DNA from: JBLHKW01 sp047618565
GTDB lineage: Bacteria > Planctomycetota > UBA1135 > GCA-002686595
Length of the DNA stretch: 64,000 nucleotides
Assembly: GCA_047618565.1 (NCBI GenBank)
Contig: JBLHKW010000003.1
Span: forward strand, 7,611-71,610
Direction of reading: 5' to 3'
Part shown: positions 34,701 to 43,081 of the stretch, piece by piece
How positions within the stretch are numbered: the stretch's first letter is position 1
Layout of the letters: each line of letters begins with the position of its first letter
Program-made: the position numbers and the translations under genes
The notes under the pieces: model-generated
Told to the model about the DNA's origin: nothing
Databases searched by the model: none
Seen by the model: only the letters and a program-made list of their open reading frames with translations

Positions 34701-37039
34701 CCGCGCTGGGTGTGACCACGGGCGAATGGGGCCCCGACGGTCGCTTCTACGTTGGGCTCATTACGGGTCAGATCAAGGCCATCACCTACGACGAGAACTA
34801 CGTTGCGACCAACGTCGACACCTACGCAGGCGTCTCGAACCTGACCAACGGCAACATTCTCGGCGTCGCCTTCAATCCGTGGGACTCACCCTCCCCCGTG
34901 AAGATCTACGTCGGGCATGGCGAGCACTTCCTCAATGGCGGAGGCTCATTCTCGGGCCCGTCTCCGTACACGGGGCAGGTGAGCGTACTCACCGGTCCGA
35001 ACTTCAACGTGCCCGTGGCCGTGCTCGAGAAGCTACCCACGTCCAATCACGACCACGCGATCAACGGCCTGGTCTTCGACAACAGTGGAGACTTGCTGGT
35101 CTCGATCGGTGGCAACACCAACGCCGGGGTCAAGGCGCCACTCATGGGCGACCTGCCCGAGTCGCCCCTCAGCGCAGCCATCGTGCGTGCTCGCATCTCC
35201 GAGCCCGGGTTCGATGGCGACCTGAACTATCGCGATCGGGTGACCCTGGCCATCGTGAACGACCAGGTCTTCGGGGAGGAAGTCGAGCTCGTCCCCGGGA
35301 CTCTCGTCGATGTGCACGCGCCGGGCCTGCGCAACCCCTACGACATCTGCCTGACAACTTGGGGCTACCTGTACGGCACGGACAACGGGCCCAACTCCGG
35401 ATTCGGGCCCGCGTCGACGGGCGCCACGACCCAGACCTCGGACCCCGGTACGGCCGACGAGCTGATGCTGATCGAGTCGGGCAACTACTACGGTCACGCG
35501 AACCGTTGCCGTGGTGTGCTCGATGCGCGCCAGAACATCTACCGCGGGACCTCGGCATCGGACATTCCGGGCGAGTTCACCCAGCAGATCTCGAGTGTGG
35601 CCTCGTCGACCGACGGTCTGGTCGAGTATCGCTCGACGTCTTTCAATGACCAGATGCGCGGCCAGCTGATCATCCAGAAATGGAACTTCCGCCAGCGCCG
35701 CGTGACCCTGTCGGCAGATAAGCGCACGGTCGTGGAGATCAACGAGATCTATCCGCAGGCCAGTGCGCTCGACGTCAACGTCGGTCCGGGCGGTGCGATC
35801 ATGACCATCAACTACTCGGGCAACAAGGTCGAGGTCATGGCCCCCAACGATGCCTCGATCGTCGGGCTCAAGGCCCTGGACATCTTTCCCTGGCGCGCGC
35901 CCGCCGGTGGCGGACACCCGTTCGTGATCGGTGGCGAGCACTTCGGAACCCTCGGTAACACATCGGTGACCATCGGGGGCATCCCGGCGACGCTGACGGC
36001 CGTCTCGACCCGACGGATCATGGGGCTCGTGCCCACGAGCCCCACTGCGACCGATCTGGTGGACGTGGTCGTGACCGTGGGCGGCACACCCTCGACGATC
36101 CCTGGCGCCTTCAAGTATCTGGCCGCGAGCCCGGGTGCGGGCACGGGCTTCTGGACCAGCGCGCCGGCCATGCCGGACGCGGTTGGTGAGGTCTCCGTGG
36201 GGGTCGTCGACGGGATCATGTACGTCGTGGGGGAGTCGACGACCAAGACCTACGGGTACGACATCGCCACCAGCACCTGGGTCAGCAATCTTGCCCAGCG
36301 GCCGTTCACCGGGAACCACCATGGGTCCGAGGTGATCGACGGCAAGTGGTACCTGATCGGTGGCCTCTCGGCCGGCGGCGGCACCGTCCAGATCTATGAT
36401 CCCGGTGGAGACAGCTGGTCGACCGGCGCGCCGATGAGCTGGTCCGGCGGCTCGATCGCGACCGGAGTTGTCGATGGCAAGATCTACGCCGTCGGTGGCG
36501 TCGTCGGGAGTTCGACGGTGGGCAACGCTGCGGTCTACGATCCCGTGGGAGATTCCTGGAGTGCGCTTCCCGCCATGCCCACGGGGGTCAACCACGCAGC
36601 TGCGAGCAGCGACGGCGAGAAGTTCTGGGTGTTCGGAGGCCGTGGGGGACCGAACAGTCCGCAACCTGGCTTCCCGGTGGTCCAGACCTTCGATCCCGGC
36701 GCCGGGACCTGGGACTCGAGTGACTTCGCGATGTCGGACCTCGTTGCGATGCCGTCGGGCCGTGGCGGAACGGGGTCGGCGGTCTTCATCCGTGGTGAGT
36801 TCTACATCTTCGGTGGCGAAACGAACGATGCCGGGGATCCGGAAGCCACCCCGCTGCGGGTCTTCCCCGACGTTTTCGTCTACGATCCCCTCGACAACGG
36901 TTGGCGTCAGAGCCGGGACATGATCACTCCGAGGCACGGGATGTACCCGGTCAAGTTCGGTGGACGGATCTTCGTCGCGGGCGGTGGCACCAACTACGGA
37001 TTCTCCCAGTCAGCGGTGTTCGAGGTCCTCAACTTCTAA
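31703..37039 (+). CDS. giant secreted mosaic protein: Calx-beta, malectin, PA14-like, IPT/TIG, propeller and Kelch domains
   Basis: A 1778-residue exported protein. The signal peptide ends near GGATAQ (about residue 50); Met18 (31754) is an alternative start. Domains by residue: two Calx-beta-like repeats (52-155, 163-270), an ASPM/choice-of-anchor-D-like domain (285-385), malectin-like (393-540), a second anchor-D-like domain (545-655), PKD-like (665-755), PA14-like (763-880), IPT/TIG (895-985), a sorbosone-dehydrogenase-like six-blade propeller (990-1380; EWGPDGRFYVGLITG, HDHAINGLVFDNSGDLLVSIG, APGLRNPYDICLT), a second IPT/TIG (1395-1475) and Kelch repeats to the end. The sugar-binding and adhesion modules suggest glycan capture at the surface or outside the cell. 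Enzymatic activity of the propeller is unproven. Twelve bases separate it from the cupin gene. Confidence 0.85.
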   Translation: MTSRTYSDGSPVRTPPQMASISSLLRSTLSQSAGLALVASLASMGGATAQTVEFSSALQTVAEADGSTLATVLLSQVEAVDVQATLVLSGTAAASADYTISPNPVIISAGNLSADVTITLTDDALFELDETAELTLTVAVNASLGIQVLHTVTIQSEDLQPGVEFVRLRSFTTEGDAPVDVPVVLSAPAGVDVQLSFVAVGQAQLGSDFTVNASPLVIPAGDTTANIVVTVIDDMERENPERVRLKLVSAVHANVTFPDVHNMVVDDNERFSPNVAVRPVHSDLTSIDFPVVLRAGEISGSTRVVLSNTNFVDVAVNRLHFEGEGPEFSYVIQGAPLPRLLVPGGRLSVDVSFNPQSAGQKAARLVVDQVPHAVRSRGISLTGEAFGATGEELLLVAGALDDFVDGNQDTWLVDYNFSGPNAVATTTSFQIEGTTDDALYHQSRIGADFSYAFNLPDGDYEVMLRFSEPQIVSSGLRVFDVFVEGVLEIADLDLAGAIGRWTAYDVPIVTTISDGVLDLQFQASTGLALISAIGIRSVPVVAVDPLLLDFVTVGQGQFLDLTVSLTNTGLHTAQLDSVAFLATVGSGADFSVEVGGQSYVGSEKSVTHLVNESIPVGGGKLDLDVTFAPTVHEDHVLTLRLEGNFPPVEVTLLGTGGADPSWGYLHPVLDAFPLLIVDYDSTGGESVNILGSESHTHEPGHVLTGYQWKLEGVQFSNLSDTRKNLPIGDNSISLTITDDNGPANTATDTRIYSVFPGDGVPGVLARYYQDADPVSLLDAVPAVVDFIERVPTVGVAPVTGFVGGSPYSGDVMVRLTAKFDVPSGATYEFTVNGGVGNRIEVDGAPVAGPIVLSAGQHDLELRAAVLTISDVPVSIDVLVDSVPAPNFDTDLVHSELGVTPVIHEMPTIGNDLGGNLISITGFGFYPLAQVTVHWGGQGFIDADFTSYSAELIEFPSPPGTGQINVTVETPAGISQTRVYTYSPTGPVPISFDRLTANQVPALGVTTGEWGPDGRFYVGLITGQIKAITYDENYVATNVDTYAGVSNLTNGNILGVAFNPWDSPSPVKIYVGHGEHFLNGGGSFSGPSPYTGQVSVLTGPNFNVPVAVLEKLPTSNHDHAINGLVFDNSGDLLVSIGGNTNAGVKAPLMGDLPESPLSAAIVRARISEPGFDGDLNYRDRVTLAIVNDQVFGEEVELVPGTLVDVHAPGLRNPYDICLTTWGYLYGTDNGPNSGFGPASTGATTQTSDPGTADELMLIESGNYYGHANRCRGVLDARQNIYRGTSASDIPGEFTQQISSVASSTDGLVEYRSTSFNDQMRGQLIIQKWNFRQRRVTLSADKRTVVEINEIYPQASALDVNVGPGGAIMTINYSGNKVEVMAPNDASIVGLKALDIFPWRAPAGGGHPFVIGGEHFGTLGNTSVTIGGIPATLTAVSTRRIMGLVPTSPTATDLVDVVVTVGGTPSTIPGAFKYLAASPGAGTGFWTSAPAMPDAVGEVSVGVVDGIMYVVGESTTKTYGYDIATSTWVSNLAQRPFTGNHHGSEVIDGKWYLIGGLSAGGGTVQIYDPGGDSWSTGAPMSWSGGSIATGVVDGKIYAVGGVVGSSTVGNAAVYDPVGDSWSALPAMPTGVNHAAASSDGEKFWVFGGRGGPNSPQPGFPVVQTFDPGAGTWDSSDFAMSDLVAMPSGRGGTGSAVFIRGEFYIFGGETNDAGDPEATPLRVFPDVFVYDPLDNGWRQSRDMITPRHGMYPVKFGGRIFVAGGGTNYGFSQSAVFEVLNF

Positions 37040-37051
37040 AGCGAGCCGGCA

Positions 37052-37414
37052 ATGTTGGACAAGGTCAACCTGCGCGAGAAGCTATCCCAGTTCGAAGATC
37101 TCTGGACGCCCAAGGTGGTGGCCGAGCTGAACGGGCAGCAGGTGCGACTGGCCAAGGTGCAGGGCGAGTTCGTCTGGCATCAGCACGACGACGAGGACGA
37201 GTTCTTCCTGGTGATCGAGGGAGCGCTCGAGATCCACATGCGCGAGCGCGTCGTTTCGCTCGAGGCCGGCGAGTTCTTCGTGGTTCCACGCGGCGTCGAG
37301 CACAAGCCGGTATCGGAGCAGGGCGCACAGTTGTTGCTCTTCGAGCCCGTGGCGACCGCGCACACGGGCGGCATGTTCTGCGACCGCACGGTCGAGACCT
37401 TCGACCGTATCTGA
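37052..37414 (+). CDS. small cupin-domain protein
   Basis: A 120-residue single-domain cupin. Motif 1 GEFVWHQHDDEDEFFLVIEG supplies H, H and E metal ligands, and motif 2 GEFFVVPRGVEHKP supplies the final His. No other domain. Such proteins bind a divalent metal and act as isomerases, dioxygenases or ligand sensors. The substrate is unknown. It starts 12 bases after the giant mosaic protein and probably shares its transcript, so it may handle sugars or acids linked to that protein's target. That link is inference. Confidence 0.9.
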   Translation: MLDKVNLREKLSQFEDLWTPKVVAELNGQQVRLAKVQGEFVWHQHDDEDEFFLVIEGALEIHMRERVVSLEAGEFFVVPRGVEHKPVSEQGAQLLLFEPVATAHTGGMFCDRTVETFDRI

Positions 37415-37453
37415 CGTGCTGAGCTGGCGCGCCCCTGCGGCGGGCACGCTCTG

Positions 37454-38500
37454 TCAGAGCCCGATCGCCTGTTCCAGGTCACGCGTGTAATGTGCCAGGC
37501 GCGCGTGCTCGGTCGGGCGAGTCCATTCGGCGAGTCGCGCCCGGGCGGCCTCGTCGAGCTGCTGCATGCGACCGGCGATCCGGAGCTGGTGCGGGGATAG
37601 CCAGGTGTCCGTAGGGCTCTTTGACGCCAGCGCCGCGTTGATTCGTCGTGCCTGGAGTGGAGTGAGTGGCAGCAGGCGCAGCGCGGAGCGTTCGAGGTAG
37701 TAGAGCTGATCCGATGCCTTGGCGGCGCGCAGCGTGCCGTCGAGTGCAGGCGTCCCGTCGGCTCCCGGTTGTGAACCGCGCACCCAGACACTGGAGGCGC
37801 AGCCTGCGCGCCTGGCACTGCTCAGCAGGTCGTTCCAGCTCAGGGCTTGTGGGTTGTAGGCGACCTCGACCACCTCCTGACCCGCGTGCCATCCGGCGCG
37901 TGTGTCGAGGACCCCGTCGAGGCCGCCCAGGCGTGCTTCGCCGCTCCAGTAACAGGGCATTGCGAACACCGCCGATGCACGCGCGCTGGGGTCGAGCTCT
38001 TCAGCGAGTAGCGTGAACCATCCGGGGCGTTCGGTCGCGCTGGCGATCAAGGCCGCGTTCATGCGCGCGACGATACCACCCGTGCTCCAGACCCGGTCTT
38101 GGCGCTCGATCAGGTCGACTCCATCGGCGTCGAGCAGGCGCACGACCGGGTTGTTCCAGGCGGGTTCCAAGTAGCGCTTGAGCAGCGCGCCGTCCGCGCC
38201 GCCGCAGTTGTTGTACACGGCGACGGGTACGAAGAGCTGTTCGATGGCCTCGACCAGCAGCGGGTGGCTCAGGGGGCCCTTGCCGAAGGCGACGCACGTG
38301 GCGCAGCCTGGGATCTCCTGGAAGAGCAGGAAGACCGGCTTCGACTCGCGCCGGGCGCGGGCCAGGCTGGCATCGAAGTCGCGCGAGAAGTCGACCTGGC
38401 CGAGCTCGGTTGGCGTGGGCTTCGGCGCCTGGCCAGTGTCCGGAGCGCCGGTGGGTGCGGCACATGCGAGCAGGACCGGTAGCATGGTGTGGTGGAGCAT
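37454..38500 (-). CDS. exported thioredoxin-fold protein (IPGCATC motif) fused to an MsrA-like domain
   Basis: A 348-residue protein with a short lipoprotein-like N-terminus (MLPVLLACAAP). The first domain (about 40-150) is thioredoxin-like: SKPVFLLFQEIPGCATCVAFG, then FVPVAVYNNCGG. The motif PGC-x-x-C lies where relatives have selenocysteine (the VPGUxxT family). The second domain (about 178-250) resembles MsrA: PCYWSGEARLGGLDGVLDTRAGW, then EVVEVAYNPQALSWNDLL, with CYW in the place of the MsrA catalytic GCFW. The C-terminal region is helical. It may be a periplasmic redox or repair protein. Whether it has reductase activity is inference. It converges on the cupin gene. Confidence 0.75.
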   Translation of the reverse strand: MLHHTMLPVLLACAAPTGAPDTGQAPKPTPTELGQVDFSRDFDASLARARRESKPVFLLFQEIPGCATCVAFGKGPLSHPLLVEAIEQLFVPVAVYNNCGGADGALLKRYLEPAWNNPVVRLLDADGVDLIERQDRVWSTGGIVARMNAALIASATERPGWFTLLAEELDPSARASAVFAMPCYWSGEARLGGLDGVLDTRAGWHAGQEVVEVAYNPQALSWNDLLSSARRAGCASSVWVRGSQPGADGTPALDGTLRAAKASDQLYYLERSALRLLPLTPLQARRINAALASKSPTDTWLSPHQLRIAGRMQQLDEAARARLAEWTRPTEHARLAHYTRDLEQAIGL

Positions 38501-38635
38501 GATTCGGGGTGGGGCTCGGGGTGGGCGGCGGAGGGTTCCGGGAGCGGGCGCAACTCGGGACGGTGATCGGTCGACATAGGCGCTATGCTCCCGTCCTCGC
38601 GCGGCGGAGCCCGCCCGGCCGCAGGGAGCCCCGAA

Positions 38636-40024
38636 GTGACCGAATCAGAACAGGATACGCAACCCGAGTCCGTTCGTGACCGAGCCCCGGGCCTCGGCCG
38701 GGCCCGCGCAGTCTCGGGCCTGGGCTCGCGCCGCGGGCTGTGGCTGCTCTTCCTGGTGGCGTTCACGCTGCGGATGGCCTTCCTGTCCATCCTGGGCAGC
38801 ACTGCGGACGCGGAGTCGGGTGTCGCCTGGGACTGGGGCTGGGAGACGGCCTGCGTGGCGGAGACCATCCTCGATGGCGAGCCCTACGGGGATCCCTGGG
38901 GCAAGGGCACCGGCGCCAGCGCCTGGCTCACCCCGGTTTACCCGGGAGTCGTTGCAGCTTGCATGTTCCTGGGTGGCGGCGTCACGCCCACGGCCGCGTT
39001 GCTGCTGTTCGGTCTGCACGCGCTCCTGTCGGCCGCGACCTGCGTGCTTCTCGTCGCACTCGGGCGTGCGCTCGCCCTGGCCCAGGTGGGCTTGCTGGCG
39101 GGCTGGGCCTTCGCACTCTACCCGGCCTCGCTCTGGAACGCGGTCACCAACGTGTGGGACACCACCATGATTGGGTTCGCGGTGACGGGCTTCTTCGTGC
39201 TCCTGTTGCGCGCGGGCGCGACGGCCAGTGGCCGCCCGGGAGCTGGAGCCTGCGCCCGTCTGGGTGGAGCGTTCGGAGCTCTGCTCCTGATCAACCCCGC
39301 CCCACTGGGACTTCTGCCGGGAGTGCTGCTGTACCTCGCGCTACGTCCGGGCAAGGGACTGTCCATGCCACGCGTGGGCGCCTTCCTGGCCGGTGCGCTA
39401 CTGATCTGTTCACCCTGGATGGTGCGCAACCAGGTCGTGCTCGGCACGCCGATCCTGCGCTCGAATCTCGGCATCGAGTTTCACGTCGGCAACAACGATC
39501 AGGCCAACGGAAGGCATCAGACGGCCTTCCATCCAAGTCACTCCGAGCGGGAACTTGCGCTCTACCGCGAGCTGGGCGAGGTGGCCTACGCGCGTGCTTC
39601 GATGGACACAGCCCTGGGTTGGATGGGAGAGAATCCGGGCCGCGCCGCGCGCCTGATCCTGCGCCGCGTTCAGATCTTCTGGGTGGGCGAATCTCCGCTG
39701 AACGACCCGCGCACGAGCGGCTCGACCCGTGCAGCGGATGACCCGAAGGCATGGATCAAGTGGGCGTTCCACTCGCTCTCGGGCCTGCTCGCCCTGGCCG
39801 GGTTGTTCACGTTTCGGCGCAGAACCGCGGAGGGGTTGCTGCTGCGCTCCACGCTCTTGCTCTTCCCCGTGCCCTACTATCTGACGCACGTCATGGAGCG
39901 TTACCGCTTTCCCATCGACCCGCTGCTCGTCTTCCTCGACGTCTGGGTCATTCTGGTACTCGTGCAGTACTGTCGCTCGAGCCGCTCGGCCGCAGCTCTG
40001 CCAGGCGACATCTCTCGACGTTAG
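38636..40024 (+). CDS. GT-C fold membrane glycosyltransferase-like protein
   Basis: A hydrophobic protein of 462 residues from GTG 38636, which has GGAG seven bases upstream. The frame is open from ATG 38585, adding 17 residues without a ribosome site. About nine membrane segments begin at GLWLLFLVAFTLRMAFLSILG. The first loop has WDWGWETACVAETILDGEPYG and TGASAWLTPVYPG, the pattern seen in ArnT/PMT-like enzymes around the catalytic acidic residue. FHVGNNDQANG is in a soluble loop. Sugar donor and acceptor are unknown. It is divergent from the thioredoxin/MsrA-like gene. Confidence 0.72.
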   Translation: MTESEQDTQPESVRDRAPGLGRARAVSGLGSRRGLWLLFLVAFTLRMAFLSILGSTADAESGVAWDWGWETACVAETILDGEPYGDPWGKGTGASAWLTPVYPGVVAACMFLGGGVTPTAALLLFGLHALLSAATCVLLVALGRALALAQVGLLAGWAFALYPASLWNAVTNVWDTTMIGFAVTGFFVLLLRAGATASGRPGAGACARLGGAFGALLLINPAPLGLLPGVLLYLALRPGKGLSMPRVGAFLAGALLICSPWMVRNQVVLGTPILRSNLGIEFHVGNNDQANGRHQTAFHPSHSERELALYRELGEVAYARASMDTALGWMGENPGRAARLILRRVQIFWVGESPLNDPRTSGSTRAADDPKAWIKWAFHSLSGLLALAGLFTFRRRTAEGLLLRSTLLLFPVPYYLTHVMERYRFPIDPLLVFLDVWVILVLVQYCRSSRSAAALPGDISRR

Positions 40025-40026
40025 CG

Positions 40027-40057
40027 GCCCGGGCGCGCAGAGTCGCCGCACCCGGGC
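40027..40057. terminator. hairpin between convergent genes
   Basis: An 11-bp stem with one mismatch (gcccgggcgcg / cgcacccgggc) and a 9-nt loop lies between the convergent stops of the GT-C and DUF5060 genes. No U-tract. Confidence 0.45.
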
Positions 40058-40066
40058 GCTGTCTGA

Positions 40067-42805
40067 TCAGGGATGGATCTCGACCGAGACCGGAAGGCTC
40101 GCGTAGTCGAGCGGGCCGAGCAATACGTAGGCGTGGAACAGGGTCCGGCCGACGAACACCGGGTAGGCGTTCGGGCTGAAGATGATCCGTGTTCGAGCCA
40201 GGCCCTGCGAGTCGAGGGAGCCCTTGTTGTTGTTGAAGACCGAGCCGTTGGCGTGGGTGATCCCCAGCCGCGTGTAGGCGTCAAAGCGCAGGGGAACGCG
40301 CAGGGCGCCGACACGGATCGGGGGGGCGGTGCCGGTCGAGGAACCCAGGAGCCAGTAGTTCCTGCCCGCGTAGGCGACGCCCGGCTCGACCGTGAGCTCG
40401 AGGGTGCCGCCGGCTGACATCGAGATGGTCGCAACGTCACCGGACAGGTCCTGTTTCTTGGCGAACAGCACGATCCAGTCTTCGGAGGAATTGCTCGGGG
40501 GCGCGCCGACAGCCAGGTTGCCGCCCGCCTGGACGGACTCCGGCAAGCCCTGGAAGGTGCCGGTGCGCGGGTTGAACCAGCGCTTCTGAAGGTCGCCGCC
40601 TGCCAATGACAGGTCGATGGTCCCGGTTGTGGAGGCCGAGGGGTAGTAGACCGCGTAGCTCTCGCCGGCCTTGAAGAAGACCTCCGCGCCGCCGTAGGAC
40701 GACGATTCGCCGCTGACCAGGTTGTCGTCCGCTTCCATCTCCCAGTACGGGAGGTGGTTCTCCATGAACTCGCGCGCCCGCTCCATCGAGACGAACATGG
40801 CGTCCCGGGTGCGGAAGTCCTCGACCGTCAGGTCTCCGCCCGGGTTTGCGGACGAGAACCACCCGAAGTACCACTCGACGTGTCCGCCACTGAACAGCAC
40901 GTCATAGAGCACCCGGCGGCGCAGGTCCGTGGCGTTCGAGTTCGTGAGGCCCGTCTGCCACGGGTTGTTCTCGTCCGCCTGAACGATCCAGCGATGGCCG
41001 GCCTGGCGCGACAGGTCGCGCATGGCCTCGACCTGGTTGCTGGCCTGGTCCTCGTGGTACTGGAGCGATGTCGCCTCGAAGCGCGTCTCGCCTGCGACCT
41101 GGTTGTAGTCGCTGAAATCGTTGGGGTTGTTGTGGAAAGTGACCGGGTGATCGTAGGCGTCCTGGCCGCCGAGGTAGTCGGCGAACTGGCGTAGGTTGCT
41201 GACGCTGAAGTCGTTCTCCTCGCACAGGGTCCACTTGACCGCATGCAGGTGAGCGAAGCGTGCCACCATCTCGCGGTAGAACAGCTTGCGCTCGACACCC
41301 AGCTGGGCATTGTCGAGCCAGTTCTCGTTGGCCTGCTCCGTCTCGCCCAGGCCGAAGTGCATGGCGATGCCCTTTCGGGCGGCATGCTCGAAGATCACGT
41401 TCCACTGGTGCATGCGTCCCACGTCGTAGTGGGTCTTGCCGTAGGGCGTACGATCCGCCGTGGTAAAGGGGTGCGCATCCTGGCCGTCACCGCCGAGGTT
41501 CATCAGCATGGCGAAGATTGAGTTGACCCCGCGGCTCGACAGGTAGTTGATGGCGCCGATGATGCCGCGCGCGTCCACCTCATGGACGTTGCCCGTGAAG
41601 TTCGGGTCGCCCGGCATCCAGTCGGAGACGTGCGGTTCGAAGTCGTGCAGCTGTCCGATTCCGCCGGCCTTGCCCGTGTTCTTGAAGCCGCGGTAGCCGA
41701 GGAAGTTCTCGGGGCTGTTGACGCCAGTCTTGATGAAGTACGGGCCGTCGTTGAACTTCGGGTAGTGCTGCCCGACGTACTCGAGCCGGCCCCATCTGTG
41801 GAAACCGGGCGCCGACGGGTCGCGCCGCGCCACGTTGAACGTGACGGACGAGCCCTCCAGCATGCCGGCAGAACCCGGGCTGGTGGCGGTCGAGATGGAG
41901 ACGTCCGTGCCCACGCGGAAGCTGGCCGTGGCGGTCCAGTTGCCGGAGCGCGGGGGTGTGAAGCGCGCCTTCCAGATCGTGCCGCTGCCACCCTCGGCGC
42001 CGTCGCCGGCGAAGAAGCCGGGCACCACGATGTCGGGCTGCGACGGGTGCGAGAAGGCGACCTTCAGGCGGTAATCCAGGAAGGGGTTGGGCGCATCGGC
42101 GTTCTGATCCGCCCAGGGGCCTTCGAACCAGATCTCCGTCGGCTGCCAGGTGACGCGCGGCCCATGAAGCGTGGCGCTGGCGTCACCGTCGCTCTGTGCG
42201 CCGCCACCCGGGTTAGGGCGATAGGCGAGGAAGGCCGCGCCGTCGATGCCCGCAGACCGGATGCGGATGCCCTTGAGGGCCTGGTTGGCCGAAACGAAGC
42301 TGCCGTTCGCATCGCGCAGCTGGGTGCTCTTGAAGGCGATGCCGAAGACGTTCTCGTCCTCGTTACGGCCGGTCGGGAGGACGTACCCGGTGGTGGTCCA
42401 GCCGCCGATCGATGTGTCCTGCCCGTAGCTTCCGTTCGGGAACTGGGGCGCGACCATGATGGCGTCGTTGCCACCGGCCTCGTAGACGAAGAAGTCGTGC
42501 TGCGAGCCGTTGTCATTCGTCCAGTTACCCAGGTCGATCGACCACTCTGGCGCGGTCGTGCTGCGCGCGAAGTAGTAGGCCAGGTTGCCCTCGTCGGCCG
42601 CGATGATCGAGAAGCCGTCGAGGTGCTCCCAGGAGGCTTCGCCGGACGAGGTGCCGGGGGTCAGTTCGTGCGCCTGGAAGGTGGTTCCACCGGCGCTGAC
42701 GCTGCGAATGACGGAGCCCTCCATGGAGGTCGTGACTCCGTCAGCCAGTGCCGGGGTGGCGAGGGCGAGGGTCAGGCCGACGAGAGTGGTGGCGGAAATG
42801 TGCAT
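40067..42805 (-). CDS. secreted DUF5060 glycoside hydrolase-like protein
   Basis: Starting at ATG 42805 gives 912 residues with a signal peptide MHISATTLVGLTLALATPALA. A beta-rich N-terminal part (30-205) is followed by a DUF5060 domain (about 217-305, WFEGPWADQNADAPNPFLDYR then PGFFAGDG), a TIM-barrel-like domain (340-690; YPKFNDGPYFIKTGVNSPENF, GVNSIFAMLMNLGGDGQD) and a collagen-binding-like beta domain (690-785). Candidate acids are the Glu pair in WTLCEENDF and the Glu in QADENNPW. A C-terminal module of about 105 residues (NYWLLGSSTGTAPP...PLRFDAYTRL) closes the protein. It probably degrades a polysaccharide outside the cell; the substrate is unknown. The longer frame to 43048 is not signal-like. 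Confidence 0.85.
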   Translation of the reverse strand: MHISATTLVGLTLALATPALADGVTTSMEGSVIRSVSAGGTTFQAHELTPGTSSGEASWEHLDGFSIIAADEGNLAYYFARSTTAPEWSIDLGNWTNDNGSQHDFFVYEAGGNDAIMVAPQFPNGSYGQDTSIGGWTTTGYVLPTGRNEDENVFGIAFKSTQLRDANGSFVSANQALKGIRIRSAGIDGAAFLAYRPNPGGGAQSDGDASATLHGPRVTWQPTEIWFEGPWADQNADAPNPFLDYRLKVAFSHPSQPDIVVPGFFAGDGAEGGSGTIWKARFTPPRSGNWTATASFRVGTDVSISTATSPGSAGMLEGSSVTFNVARRDPSAPGFHRWGRLEYVGQHYPKFNDGPYFIKTGVNSPENFLGYRGFKNTGKAGGIGQLHDFEPHVSDWMPGDPNFTGNVHEVDARGIIGAINYLSSRGVNSIFAMLMNLGGDGQDAHPFTTADRTPYGKTHYDVGRMHQWNVIFEHAARKGIAMHFGLGETEQANENWLDNAQLGVERKLFYREMVARFAHLHAVKWTLCEENDFSVSNLRQFADYLGGQDAYDHPVTFHNNPNDFSDYNQVAGETRFEATSLQYHEDQASNQVEAMRDLSRQAGHRWIVQADENNPWQTGLTNSNATDLRRRVLYDVLFSGGHVEWYFGWFSSANPGGDLTVEDFRTRDAMFVSMERAREFMENHLPYWEMEADDNLVSGESSSYGGAEVFFKAGESYAVYYPSASTTGTIDLSLAGGDLQKRWFNPRTGTFQGLPESVQAGGNLAVGAPPSNSSEDWIVLFAKKQDLSGDVATISMSAGGTLELTVEPGVAYAGRNYWLLGSSTGTAPPIRVGALRVPLRFDAYTRLGITHANGSVFNNNKGSLDSQGLARTRIIFSPNAYPVFVGRTLFHAYVLLGPLDYASLPVSVEIHP

Positions 42806-43081
42806 TGGGATACGGCCCGAACAGGGTGACGTACGGTGCATGGTCGTGAAACCGAAGGGGTCTGGGGCGAGGCCGGGTCTGCCTGAAGTGCGGGGGGCGG
42901 TGCCTCTGCCGGAAGCGCAGGTAATCTGCACCGAAACTGAGAGGAACGCAATAGGAAGTTGGTTATCAATTGATGCCAGCCTCCCCGGGCGCTGCCCATT
43001 GGGGGCGCGGCTGGCCTCTTCCCCGCAGAGATGGCGTTTTAGGAGCATGCGCGCAGGTAGGAGGACCGATAAAGGAGGACT

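Noticed and set aside
35033..36937. 634-codon minus-strand frame within the giant mosaic gene
   Set aside because: It is antisense to propeller and Kelch domains with clear repeats; its own translation has no signal or motif.
37454..38500. Possible selenoprotein with in-frame UGA
   Set aside because: The motif codon is a normal Cys codon, and no in-frame UGA interrupts the gene.
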